Assembly (NCBI GenBank): GCA_035222895.1
Contig: JAVYIG010004992.1
Coordinates: 1 to 64,000 of the forward strand
DNA: 64,000 bases
Reading direction: 5' to 3'
From: Strongylocentrotus droebachiensis
Taxonomy: Eukaryota; Echinodermata; Echinoidea; Camarodonta; Strongylocentrotidae
Shown: piece after piece, positions 22,257-34,700 of the stretch
Numbering within the stretch: the stretch's first letter is position 1
Layout of the letters: each line of letters begins with the position of its first letter
The notes under the pieces: generated by a model
What the model was told of the DNA's origin: nothing
The model's input: the letters and a program-made list of their open reading frames with translations, nothing else
Databases searched by the model: none
Program-made: the position numbers and the translations under genes

Positions 22257-25200
22257 GGAACTGCAGAGATTGGTGACGGACTAAAGGTATTCTGCAGAAT
22301 TGCTAAAAAGCAGTTGGACAGACCAGAACAGGATCAGGACATTGACTTCTTCGGATTACCTGGACATCATACAAGAGTTAGATTCACTCAGATGTACTTG
22401 ATCTGTAGGGAATTTATTCTTTCACTTCTTGTCATTGAAAAAGTTGGGATGAGTATTACAGTATGAATGTGCATGGGAGCTGAAAGAGTAAAATATCAAA
22501 CTCTATGGAGTTGAAAAAAATTTGGTCTTTCAAACCAAACTGCAAAAGACTTCATTGTGCAAGCAGGCAAATTATTTTGTATTTGAGGTAAAATAAAATA
22601 TGAAATAAGTTGATTCTGCCTTGTATGGTGTAATAGACTTCAGTCTGTCCTAAAGTAGTCTTCTCAATAAGCCTGTAAGATTTGACCCTTTAAAGTCTTG
22701 CTGAATAAAAGGTTGACACCCATACTGAAAAGACTCCCACTCAATTTCACCCCATCTAGCGTAAAACTTTATACATTGCAGACACTAAATACAGACAAAA
22801 CTTTCCTTTGGGAAGGGATTTTCAGATGTCCAAGTAACGTTTTTGTTTCCCTTCTTAAATCTCATTGAAATCTCTTTAACTCAAATCTCCCCCCCCCCCC
22901 CCCTCCCCTCTAGGTTTAGAGAATGTTGGGACAGAATTCATAGAAAGTCCATCCCGTCTGTAATTTGGTAGGAGAGTGGTTCTGGGATATGTGTGCATGT
23001 TTGAGTCCTATTTTCTTATTATCAATGGAACTTGGTTTATCCATCATAATTGAGGTCTTTAGTTATTTGTCAAATTATTGATTATTTCATGACAGTCCTT
23101 GCCAAAAATTGGCCCACAGATATATTGGCTCTTCTCATGTTATGACAGAAAGATAACTCTGTAAACTGACTTTTATACCAATGCAATTCAAGAAGATGAT
23201 TAAAATGTTCAATCATGGCCATAAGACAGCATTTCAATGTGCTTGATAATTTTTAAAAAACGGATGTGTTTACTTGGAATTTGCTCTTTGGCAATTGTTC
23301 ATTTTGTTTACATTAATCCAATGTTTATGTTTGTGAAATAAAGATAAATAAGATTTCCATCACTGATATGTTTTTCAGTTTTTCCTGTTTTCCCCCTTTT
23401 ATAATTATTCAAAATGTTATTAGTATTTAGTGCATAATATGTATGTCAGTGTAATAAAACTAGTAATATATTGGTGAGTTTTACCTACTCTACTGAGCTG
23501 TTTGTGATAAACATACAAAAAGTGAAGGAAGAAACATAAACCATAAACCATGTGTTAAAATTGTATTTATTATATTACATATCTAGATATATCATATATT
23601 TCATTCAAGAAAGTCTTTCTTTTAACACCATACCATTCTCTCATTAGCACGTAAAAGGTGAATTAATACACTTTTTCAGTACTGAAATAGAAGTTGTATG
23701 TACTTCTTTTCTAACTCCAAGTTGAGATGTGCCGTAAAAATAATATGTCACACTAAACTAACATGTATATTCAAAACATGGCAAAGTTTTATACAATGAA
23801 ACCATTTTCATAATTCACACAGTATACACAGTTGAATGGATAGTACTTGGTATAATGAGGCCAATGCTGAATGGAAACGCTGTTTTGAGAAAATAGTAGG
23901 GATAGGTATTCTAATGGGCAAGTCCAAGTTGTTTCCCATACATTACCAAGTATTATTGTATTGTATTTTGGAATTGTGAACATGAAATGACATAAAAACA
24001 TCTATCTGCTGGTTTTGTCTGATTTAAGCTCTAACGGGGGCTATCAGCTTAATACCATCCTCAGATATGCTAAAGGGACAAAATGGCTTGACGTTGCCAT
24101 ACAAGTGACTTTAATGAATAATGCTTTCATTTTGTCAACAATACAGACATGGGCTACCTTAAATCATTGCAGATTGATCAATCAGAAAAGAACTAAATGA
24201 AGAATTGGCATGAGTTGAAAACAAATTGTACAAGGCATTACACATAGTATGGTTTTGGAATTGTTTTGGAATTTAAAGGGCTGAACACACATGATGCATT
24301 ATAAATGGCCGATAGAATGAATTATAATATTGTGTATTGACTTGCCAGCTTATGAAACTGACAAAAAATATAGATGAGTTAGTCCCCCAGATTATATGTG
24401 TTGACATTATTGATGGGCAAAAATTCCTTCATCTTCTATCAAAGCAAAATATGATACAATGGCTCCAAGTCTAAACTATCCTGCAAAAGCCTCATCACAA
24501 CTATAATTATACATGTCAAAAGAGACTCTATTATAGAGTAACAGTTATAAATAACAATTGTACTACGATGGGCAAGGAAAACCTTTTTTCCATGTTCATA
24601 GATTCACACCATTACACTAACATTCCCAATCATATATTCCAGAGCTCCTCATAAAAACAGAGTTCATTATCTATCTTGACTTCTTTGTCTGCAAATTTGT
24701 TGTGATGTCCAAATCTCCCTTTTCTATTCAAAGTGATGACCCTTGCGCATGCAAGATATATGCAGAGATAAAACTATTAGCTTGAATGAAATTTTATCAT
24801 AAGTCGGTAGCTTAAAATCTTATCCTTCCAGTTATCTTTGGAATAAAAGAATAAACATGATTCTAGTGAACTAACAATTGACACCAAAGATTTATGAACA
24901 TCTTTGATAGGATCAGTAATACAAGTACATAATGACACCATATATATCCGTACTCGGGGTAAACCATTAATCAGTTTTATGCTATGGTATGAAGTAAAAT
25001 TCTATGGAAGTTCAAACATAAAACTTTAATACAGCACAATAGAGTGATATGTAGATTCATATACAAATCTAAACATGTCTCCTTCACGGATTTTGTTAAT
25101 TGTTCATGATCTGCAAACTTCAAGCAACATCAAGTAATTGTTGAGCGAATATACAGGCTCATGATCATAAAGGTGTACTAAGTGAGCCTGGTTAAACTTT

Positions 25201-25797
25201 GTCCGATGATTTATGGAGCACCAAGTGCAAAGCTCTTTTTCTGTAAAAAAAAAAATACTATAACTACATGAAATGAGTCCATTCATTAAATGAATATGAG
25301 AAACTAATTCCATGTTGACTTGATTTTGTTTTCTTCATAATAGTTACATAATTATGGTAATTTTTACAGGATGAAGAGGTATGCACTTGTTACTCAATGA
25401 ATCAGTGGACTAAATCTACCCACTTAAACCAGTAGGCCTTTATCAATATTGGCACAAGAGACTAATTCATTGGCAGAAAGAAAAAGAAAAAATGAATACA
25501 CTATATATTTTTTGTATAGAGAAGGCGGTACAGCTCGGAGGATATAACAGTAAGGTTTGAAACTGGGTGTCCCAGATATGGGACCATGTCATTGTGCTAC
25601 TGCCTATGAGTTGAGCATCCATCTTTGATTACATAAACCCTCATACCGCATATATGACTGTCATCAAAAATAAATTTTCACTGAAGCTTTCTTCAAGGCA
25701 TACACCTGCTTTTATATACGTATTATCCAGATCAAACATTAGATTAATCAAATACTTAAGCTTTGTAATGGAATGGGTGGAATAGAAGACATTGATC
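22257..25797. other. Convergent intergenic space / 3' UTRs
   Basis: The coiled-coil gene (+) and SCYL1 (-) converge here. AATAAA at 23337-23342 would end the plus-strand transcript. A poly-C run lies near 22885. The rest is AT-rich with no recognised gene or clear repeat; the 3' UTR of SCYL1 must occupy the right part. Confidence 0.55.
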
Positions 25798-28700
25798 TCA
25801 ATCCTTTTTGGCACCAAGTCTAGTGGGTCCTGCTGCTTTCTTGGCTGCTCTCTTCTCAAGGAGTTCTTTCTCTCTTTGTAATCTCCTCTCTTCTCTCTTC
25901 TTCTTGGCAAGTTCTGCTTTACTTAATCCTGAAAGAAGAGAAGTTTAATCATCACATAAAATTTAACAGAATGGAAGCAAAAGGGAAATTAGAAAACAAA
26001 ACATGTTCTACATATAGCCTTGTGGTACTCCCTCTATTAATGTTACTATTATCTATTATACTACTATCAATGAACTATTCTACTGTTCCCAAAGTATGAA
26101 AATGGAGAAGAAACTATTTCAGCTTTCAAAGAGTGATAAACCTCTTACCAAATCTAAAGCCTCAAGGATAAAATTGGAATAACGATAGTTTTCATTACTT
26201 TACAGTTTAGAGTCAACGGCCTTCTGGCTCTCTGCAGATGAAATAATCACACATGATATAACATTGCATCTTCATACTCACCACTATCATTACCGCCTCC
26301 TTCATTGTCAACTGATCCCCACCCATCATCATCCCATCCTGCGTCTTTGGTGCCCCACCCTGATGTATCAGATGATGCCTTCTGTTTGCTGGGGGATGAT
26401 GACTTCTTGGTTGTCTGTAGGGACTTTTTGCTGGTAGTGGTCTATGAAAACAATGGAAGAATGAAATATGGAATATGAAGGATAAAAGTATTTTCTTCTC
26501 ATAATAAGGACTCATCAAATGACTCGAATATACCAAGCCTATGTTTATGCCAAATGTTTTGTGCTTCTATATGCATTTCTTTAAAATCACTCGTACCTAA
26601 TTTCATTTCACATTTAAATTTAAACACCAAATGTCTGTAAAGGTTAATTTTTTTGGTCAATTCTCCTCTCATACTTTCAAAATGAATTACCAATGTCATT
26701 TCTAGAATACATTTTGTCACATTCCTTTATTCAACAGTATTTAATTTCACCTGAATAAGATAATCAAATAAGCTAACGCATTATATCTCACCGTTGACTT
26801 TGCAGTTGCACCAAAGAAGTCCTGATCAGGATTGGTTTCTTGTTCTTGTCCCCAGTTGTAAGAGCTTGCTGGAGTGTGGCTCTTGTCCTCAGCAAAGTCT
26901 AGATTATCCCCCCATCCTGGAGGGGGCTTGGAGGTTGGCGGCTGGAAAAACAGAAACAAGGAACCATGCCAACACCTATATCTTCACACTGCGTTCAATA
27001 CTGGTCATGATTTTCAGAGATATTATTTACCGTACACATGATCAGTTAAAGAAAATGTATATCACCTGATATTGCTGAAAAAGAAATCAACCCTCTCAAT
27101 GCTGAACTCTAAAAAGAGGTTTTGTATCATCAAGAGTGTGAGTCTGAATCAAACGGGAAATATTGCGCAAAGATTTCAAAGACAGTTTCCATGTTGTTCA
27201 GGTGTGCACAAATATTTGACAACCTAAATGTCCAAACATGAGGGATTGAAGGAGAATTTTTAGCATTCAAAATGTGAAAAGTTGATAATAATATTCACAC
27301 CCTGCCGATACAGTCATACATGCATACCTTTGATTTCTGGGCAGGTTTGGTAGGTGATACCGACAAGTCATCCATAGCACCCCATTCCTCATCATCTCCC
27401 CATCCTCCACCTCCTCCACCACCTCCTCCTCCATCATCATCTGCTACTGCATCCATGCTACCCCATCCACCAGCGTCGTCATCCTCATCATCGTCCCATC
27501 CTCCCAGGTCAGCATCATTCCTCATCGTCTTCTTCGGATTTCCCTTCGGAGTAGATTTCTCTGAACCTGACTGACTCTTAGACAGCTTGGAACTTGTCTT
27601 GATGGGTTTTCTATCTACAGTCGATTCATCCAAACCCCAATCTCCAAAGTCAACATCTTGTGTCTTCTTGGTTCCTCCCAGTTTTAATGCAGATGATTTT
27701 GACTTGGCTGTTGAAGCTGATGATGATATTGATGATGTAGCATATGAAGTTGATTTGCTTGTTTTAGGAGCTGGTGTTTCAAAACTGTCCAGATTGTCAT
27801 CCTCATCATCATCGCCCCACCCTTGAGAATCCCATTCACTTGTTTCCTTTGTCTCTTGTGCTGTAGTTGTTTCTTCCTCCTCCTTGAAAGAATAGAGAAA
27901 GCCTTATGAAAATGATGAACACCATGAATAAGCATATATCACACAATAGTGCTGGTTATCAAATTTTTGTCAATGTAATCATTATTCTTACAAAAATGAC
28001 TAAAAGCGCCAGCTTATTGCAAAATAATTTACTTTGGGAGATGCATCTAAATTGACATATTCAAACATGGATTTTTTTTGTGGCAAACTTTGCTGGCTGG
28101 CTTTGTCTGTTCTAGTCATAGGAATAATATCACTTGTCACTGCATTTATCCATATTTGCTATATCCAGGAGAATAATAGGGGCATTGTAGGAAATGTGGT
28201 AGCTTTTGTGTCTCACTTTCCTGTATGATTGAAGTTTATGGTGGACAAAAATCTTCTCAGAAAGTGCAAATGATGCCCACAACGTAAAAGGTTTGATAGG
28301 CCTCACATGTAAAAACACCATTCCAAAGATCTTAAACATCTGACAGAATGGGCATCAGGGTCACACATATATAAACCCCTATTGTAGTTTTCTAGATGCA
28401 AGTTAAAATCTAAAACATGATAAAAGATGTACCGGTAATAATAATAACAATAATAATAAAAACGTTACTTATAAAAGAAAAATAAAAAATAAAAGTAAAA
28501 AGAGGTTTTAGAAAACCAAATACATTGACTTCAATTGATTGGCATACCTCCATATTGCCCCAGTTATCATCGTCATTCCAGCCATCAGCATCACCTTCTT
28601 TGCCTCCTTCATTGCCGTAATCTGAATCCGAGTCTCGATCTCTACTGCCATCAACCCTGGTCATAGATGATGGCTTCTCATCCTTGGCAGGTACAGGCTT

Positions 28701-31700
28701 GGATGCTGCTGTGTCTGGCTTAGCTGCAAGTCATATCATACAAGCAATGGTTAGGATTTTTATTGGAAGAATAAAGCATGTATATCGCTTTAGGCAGTCT
28801 AATGCGGTGTATGATAAGGCTAGGATTGCACATTTAATCGTCCTGTGTTCAAGTAAGTTGTTAGCTGCAAGGATTGACGGCATAACTTTCTATTCTCACA
28901 TGCTTGACCTAAAAATTACCTGATTTCAACTATGATTAACACATAAAGTTCTCTACATGCATTCATACAAAAATAATTAAAAAATGTCTCCAATATGATT
29001 TTCTAAAATCAATCTCAATCTGGCTAATCCATTTTCTCAAGTTTTTGCACCCATGTTGGCAAAGACAGTGTCAAAATGATTATGCTCATGGAATGTAATG
29101 ATAGCCTTTCAACAACACAACATGTTGCTTAGAAGGGGAACATCATCCGACAAGTGCACAATCTTGCATCTCAATCTGAGATACCATATCATTGGTGGCT
29201 TCAGTAATACTTGCCTTGTTGAGGGTCACCTGTTCCTGGTGCTGCAGGTTTAGTGCCACCTCCCCTGTATAACCTTGATGTGAGAGATGTCACTGCCCAA
29301 CCTGTCCAACTTGATGGGTTCTGAGCTGCTGAACCTGCTTTATTCACATCGGCCTCTGTTGAATTGTGAATTTGGATAGTGGTGTAATAAATATGCTGTA
29401 CTCAAATAAGACATCTGTGCTTCTGTGCTTAATAAAACTGGCTACCACAGGGCTTATGAATTGCGTGCTAAAGTCCCACACAAGACATTCATCAACTTAT
29501 CTCTCCAATTGAAATTTTTCTCACATTTGATACTATATCACAATGTATCTTGAAACAAATCTTATATCTGTTGCAGTCCTCTTCTTTTCCTCTCTTCTTT
29601 TCTCTTTCTCCAAGCTCTCTATCCTCCTCTCCTCTTTGCCTATCCCTTTCTTCCTTTCTTCCTTTCTCCCATTTATAATGTATAATTGTATTTATGTATT
29701 CGGGCGTACCCACTACAAGCTATGCTTTTCGGGTTTAGCGCCTTCTTCCTTGTAATACAAGTTCTTTAATTATTTTTATGTTCCTACTTATAAATTGTAT
29801 TGTTTGGAAGAAAATAAATGTTCATTTGAATTGAATTGAATTGAATCTTTTCACACAACAGATCTTGTCATTGTAAAAATATTGTCACTCGATACAGCAA
29901 GTATTTTTGCTTTGATTGAAATAAACTGAACATTTTGAGTTAATATCACTGCTATGTTAGACAGCTCTTATGCATGAAGTTAATTCCACATGGATACTTC
30001 TAAGCAATGAATGACTTGATGTAATTGTTGCTGTGAAGACAAACTTGGTAAAATAGAATATCAAAATTAATACAAAGCTGTGGCACACAGTTCTATCCCA
30101 ACCCCCATATGTTTTCATCCAGCAGCTCTCTTCAAAATTTAAATTAGGTTTATCCTAAAGAGGGAAAATGATTGTGGTATCATAGAAACATGAAGGGGCA
30201 ACCACAAGTGCTACAAAGGCTGTGTCAGTATCTCCTGTGCCCCCGAGCCCTGTACATTTGTATTGCTGTCCTACATTGCTGTTCTTACCCATTTCTTCCA
30301 GCAGTTCTGGATCCTGTGAGACCTTCTCCAGCTTCCCCAGGAAGATCTTGATGGCCTTGAAGGCATTCTGTCTCACACCCTGATCAGGATCAACGGTCAG
30401 CGTACAGAGGGTCGGTAGAACCCTGAGAGCACAGTCCTTGAGGGAGTAGTAGCTCTGTGTGGCAAGCATGGAAAGGACACCCGCTGTCCTGGCTGGTGGG
30501 AAAGGGTCCTTCATGGCTCGTACGAACGCAGAGGAAAGCACCTTTTGTCTCGTCTGCACAGTGATCACAGTACACAATAAAGTTTAATGCATACGTGATG
30601 ATACATTTGGCTGATATTATATATTTATATATTTATTTATGTACATGTATATGCACCTTTGAATGTCCGAAGACAAATTTTATGTATTTTTTACATGACA
30701 ATAAATTAATCTTGAATCTTGATGTTTCCCACAGTAAGTAACATAGGCATTGTAAATGAACATTGTGATTATTTAGTGTCAGTTTTGGAACTGGTTGGAA
30801 TGTTATAAGAGTGAAGACTTACCGTAGGATTTAGATAGCCAGCAAGCTTGCCAAGGCAAATTGTGGTATTTGTTCTGATTCCTCCCTGAAATAAAATAAA
30901 CTATATGATTTAGCATCAAACACAACAAACATACAGGAATACACTAATGCAAACTAACAATTCAACCATTTGGTATTTTATTTCACATGTCAGCAACCTT
31001 AATGAACTACACATCTGCATGATTGAGAAGAGCTGGAACATTGCCTTACCTGTTCATCCTTGGCTTGTAACCTTGCAAAGTGCTTGAGGAGTTCTATATT
31101 CAGGTTCTTGTCATTCAGCTTGGAAGCTAGAAGAAGCATTGCCTGAAAGAGCAACATCAACAACAAAAGTTCATCAGCTGTTATCAAAATGCTTTTAGAA
31201 AGTATAACATGACTTTATATTCAGAGTATCCTCTGTTACCATTACAGTGCACATGGTAGACTATTTAATGAGAAGGCTTCACTGCACTGTCATAGAATCA
31301 AGTAGACATGTTGTTACTAAGCTCTCACTCTTTAACTGTTGTATCTACTTCATATACAACAAGCATTCTGCAAATTTTGTTATGGACTACATAATTGCAA
31401 TACATAAGATCATGCCACAATTGCCCTTTGGTCAATATCTAATGCAACTCAAATTCGAACTCCAACCTTGGCTCAAAAACTATACCAAACTCAAAGTTTA
31501 TGACCTTAAAACTTTGAAAAAATAAAATGGGAGTTGTTTCGCATTTGAATTGCTTTCAAATTTTCTGAAAACACTGAGCAATGACAACAGCCTTACCTTA
31601 ACTGTATTCTCTCTTATAACAGGCACAGTATCATTGAAACCATGGCATATGTGAGGGAAGATCTGATCATTGACAACAGCTGGTTGTAGATGCTCAATAA

Positions 31701-34700
31701 ACTGATCCATCTGAAAGACAAACAAAAGATATGTATACACTGATGAATATGTTTTAACACTTCTTTCCCATTCCCTTTTCTCTCTCTCTCAAAAAAAAAA
31801 AAATCAATCAATCCTTGCTTATCAATGCACCTAATGTGTAACCCACCCCCTTCCCTCCCTTTTCTCTCCCTCTCCCCTCTTTTCCCTACACACCTTTTAC
31901 CTTTACATCACTTAAATCTAATATTCTATGAAAGTGACATGAAAGGAATTGACAATGAAATAAACTGGGGAAAAAATGCCTTACATCTAATATTCCATGA
32001 AAATGACATGAAAGGAAATACCATTTTCTAATTGACAACGAAACAAACTGGGGAAAAATGCCTTAAATCTAATATGTTAAGAAAATGACATGAAAGGAAA
32101 CATCATTTTCTAATTGCCAAGAAAAGAAGCTGAACAAAAAAAATGCATAATGAAATTCTTACCTGCTGAAGCAGCTTGACTCTTGTGTTCCTATCTGTTG
32201 ATGAGAATAGCTTGACTACAATAGGCACTATCCTCTTCTGATATTCATCATCATCCAGTAGTTTTCCCAACTAAAGTTAAAAATGGTATACAACAAAAAT
32301 AGTTAAATTTCATACTAGCCTCAATAGGAATAACTAAGGATTCAATACTTTTTAACATATATGATGCAATGTCTTTGATGGTTCATTTGCTATCTCCTAG
32401 AGACATAAATAAAACATTTCTTCTTTTCCACATTGTAAAATTCTGAAAAACCCACAAATCAAATCTACAATATATCATTGGGCTAATGTGGTTAATCATA
32501 TATAGTTTTGGCAGCTACGCTTAGAAAGCCTCTTTCTTAATATGTTTTTGACCTATTTTAGAGAGCAAAACATTTATATTTTTTTTAAAGAGTGCAAATG
32601 GTTTCTGTACACGTATCAATTTATCTTCATTTTCCTACTTTTAGAAGAACAAACACTTTCTGACAACTGTTCTATTTATTTGTAAAACCATTCATGTGAA
32701 AGATGCAATGCAGCTTGCACCACTGGGCGGACATTTCATACCTCATTATTCATTATATAACATTGCCTATTTGTTTTTCTATAATTACAATTACATTCTT
32801 GAATCGAACCATGTTATTGTATTTTCCATTTCATTTACAGATCATATCATGGATATATATAATATTAATTAACAATGACAGTCAAACCTTGAGAAGAGGA
32901 GTAAGGATAGCTGAACCAGCATTGCCAAACTCAAAGGCTTGCAGAAGGAGAGGAAGAATACGATGACGACAAAACTCCTCAGGGAAGTCATCGATGGCGG
33001 CACTCAAACCACTCAAGAACTTAGTCTTTTCTGTCTGATCTTTAATCTAGAGTGAGGGATAAGAGTAGATAAATTCTCATCAAGTTCAGAGAAAATACAA
33101 TTTGTCCTCTTATTGCTTATTCTGAGGAGTCACATTGTGTATACCTTTGACTCATGAATCAGATTAACTTGACAGGTCAAGCACCTGATTAATTCTTATC
33201 TAACTACAGATCACATATTGTTATAAATGTACTTTTTATGTAAGTACCAAGTAGTATTTTCTTCACTGTCTTCCATCCTGCTTCACATCTACAAAAATGT
33301 TGTAAAACTAAATCAGATGCTATTCTCGCTAACTTGAAGAAACTATGCTAAGCTATAGAATCATTTAATGATTTAATGATGAGAAAAGACAAAATCTGTA
33401 TTTGTTTTTTTCCTATGAGGAAATTGATATTGAAAGGCAAATTCATTAAAAAAAAAATTTTATTATGAAACATTAGGTCTTCAGATGGATTAATGGAGCG
33501 AGGTACACTTCTTATACCTCACCTGTATTTCTTCAAGGAAGAGATTGGTATCAACAAAGATGTTCTTCATGAAGCCACCAGAATTCTGACACGATTCAAT
33601 GAACTTTGCTGGGTTTGGTCTGGATATAGGGTTTGCTCCAACCAATTCACAGTAGTTTGGTACAAGATGTTTGGGTATCTAAACAAAGTAAATTTTAAAC
33701 AATGAAGGCTAAACAGTTTAGATCAACATACAAGATGGGATTGTAGGTCTTATTTAATGATGAATAAAAGAAGAGATGTAAAATATTACTGAATGCTTCT
33801 CAAATTACATACTAATCATGCATGCATTTTGTATTAATATGCAACACTTCCTTGAATTACAAGGTATTATAGTACACAAGGTATTGTAGTACAAAATGTG
33901 ATCAAAGAAAAATATGAATATGGTTTAAGTATATATATATATATATAGAACAAATAATTCAATTTGGATAATCCTCCGTCACAGCAATATACAAATAATA
34001 ATCAAAACAAAGTAAAAATCCTTGAAGATCACTTTTTTACTATGACCGGTTTCAATTGTAACTTGAAACCAGTGATAGTGAAGAAGTGAACTCTCAAGTA
34101 TTTTTAATTTCAATCGTTCATTATTTATTTATGTACACAATCCAATTTGATATAAATTCACAGCTACGTTCAATGAAAGATAACACCTGCATGAAAATCC
34201 AATAGTTTCTTCTTAAATATTGACTATACATTAACATAGACTAAACAACACAATAAAATAAATCCTCCCAAAGATAAATTTTAATATTTGTTTACATTGG
34301 ACAATTACACAACATTTTTGGGGAGAATTATAAATTGATTACAATTTTCATTTACCTTTCCCAGTGCTTTTAAAGATGATGTTCTAGGAAGTGTTCCATT
34401 GAATACTTCCCATATTAGGCAACCAAGACCCCACATATCAGCAGCCCTGAAAATAGATAAGATATATATTTGATAATCAAAGCTCAATTCACAGGTTAAT
34501 ACACTTTTTTTTAATATTCATTACCGAAGTGTGAATGTAATTATTGTAATGTAAAAGAATTATGATCACAATTTGCTACATCATAGTCCTGGTGGATATT
34601 TTGAAAGCACAAGCTAGAATCACCACTGATTTGTGCATATCACAATTAGGTTTCAACAAACTCTACTTTTTCAAAAACACATGCATATCAAAAATGAATA

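Noticed and set aside
27320-27826. Plus-strand Pro/Ser-rich open frames
   Set aside because: Opposite strand of SCYL1 exon 14, whose Gly/Trp/Asp codons read as Pro/Ser/His in reverse.
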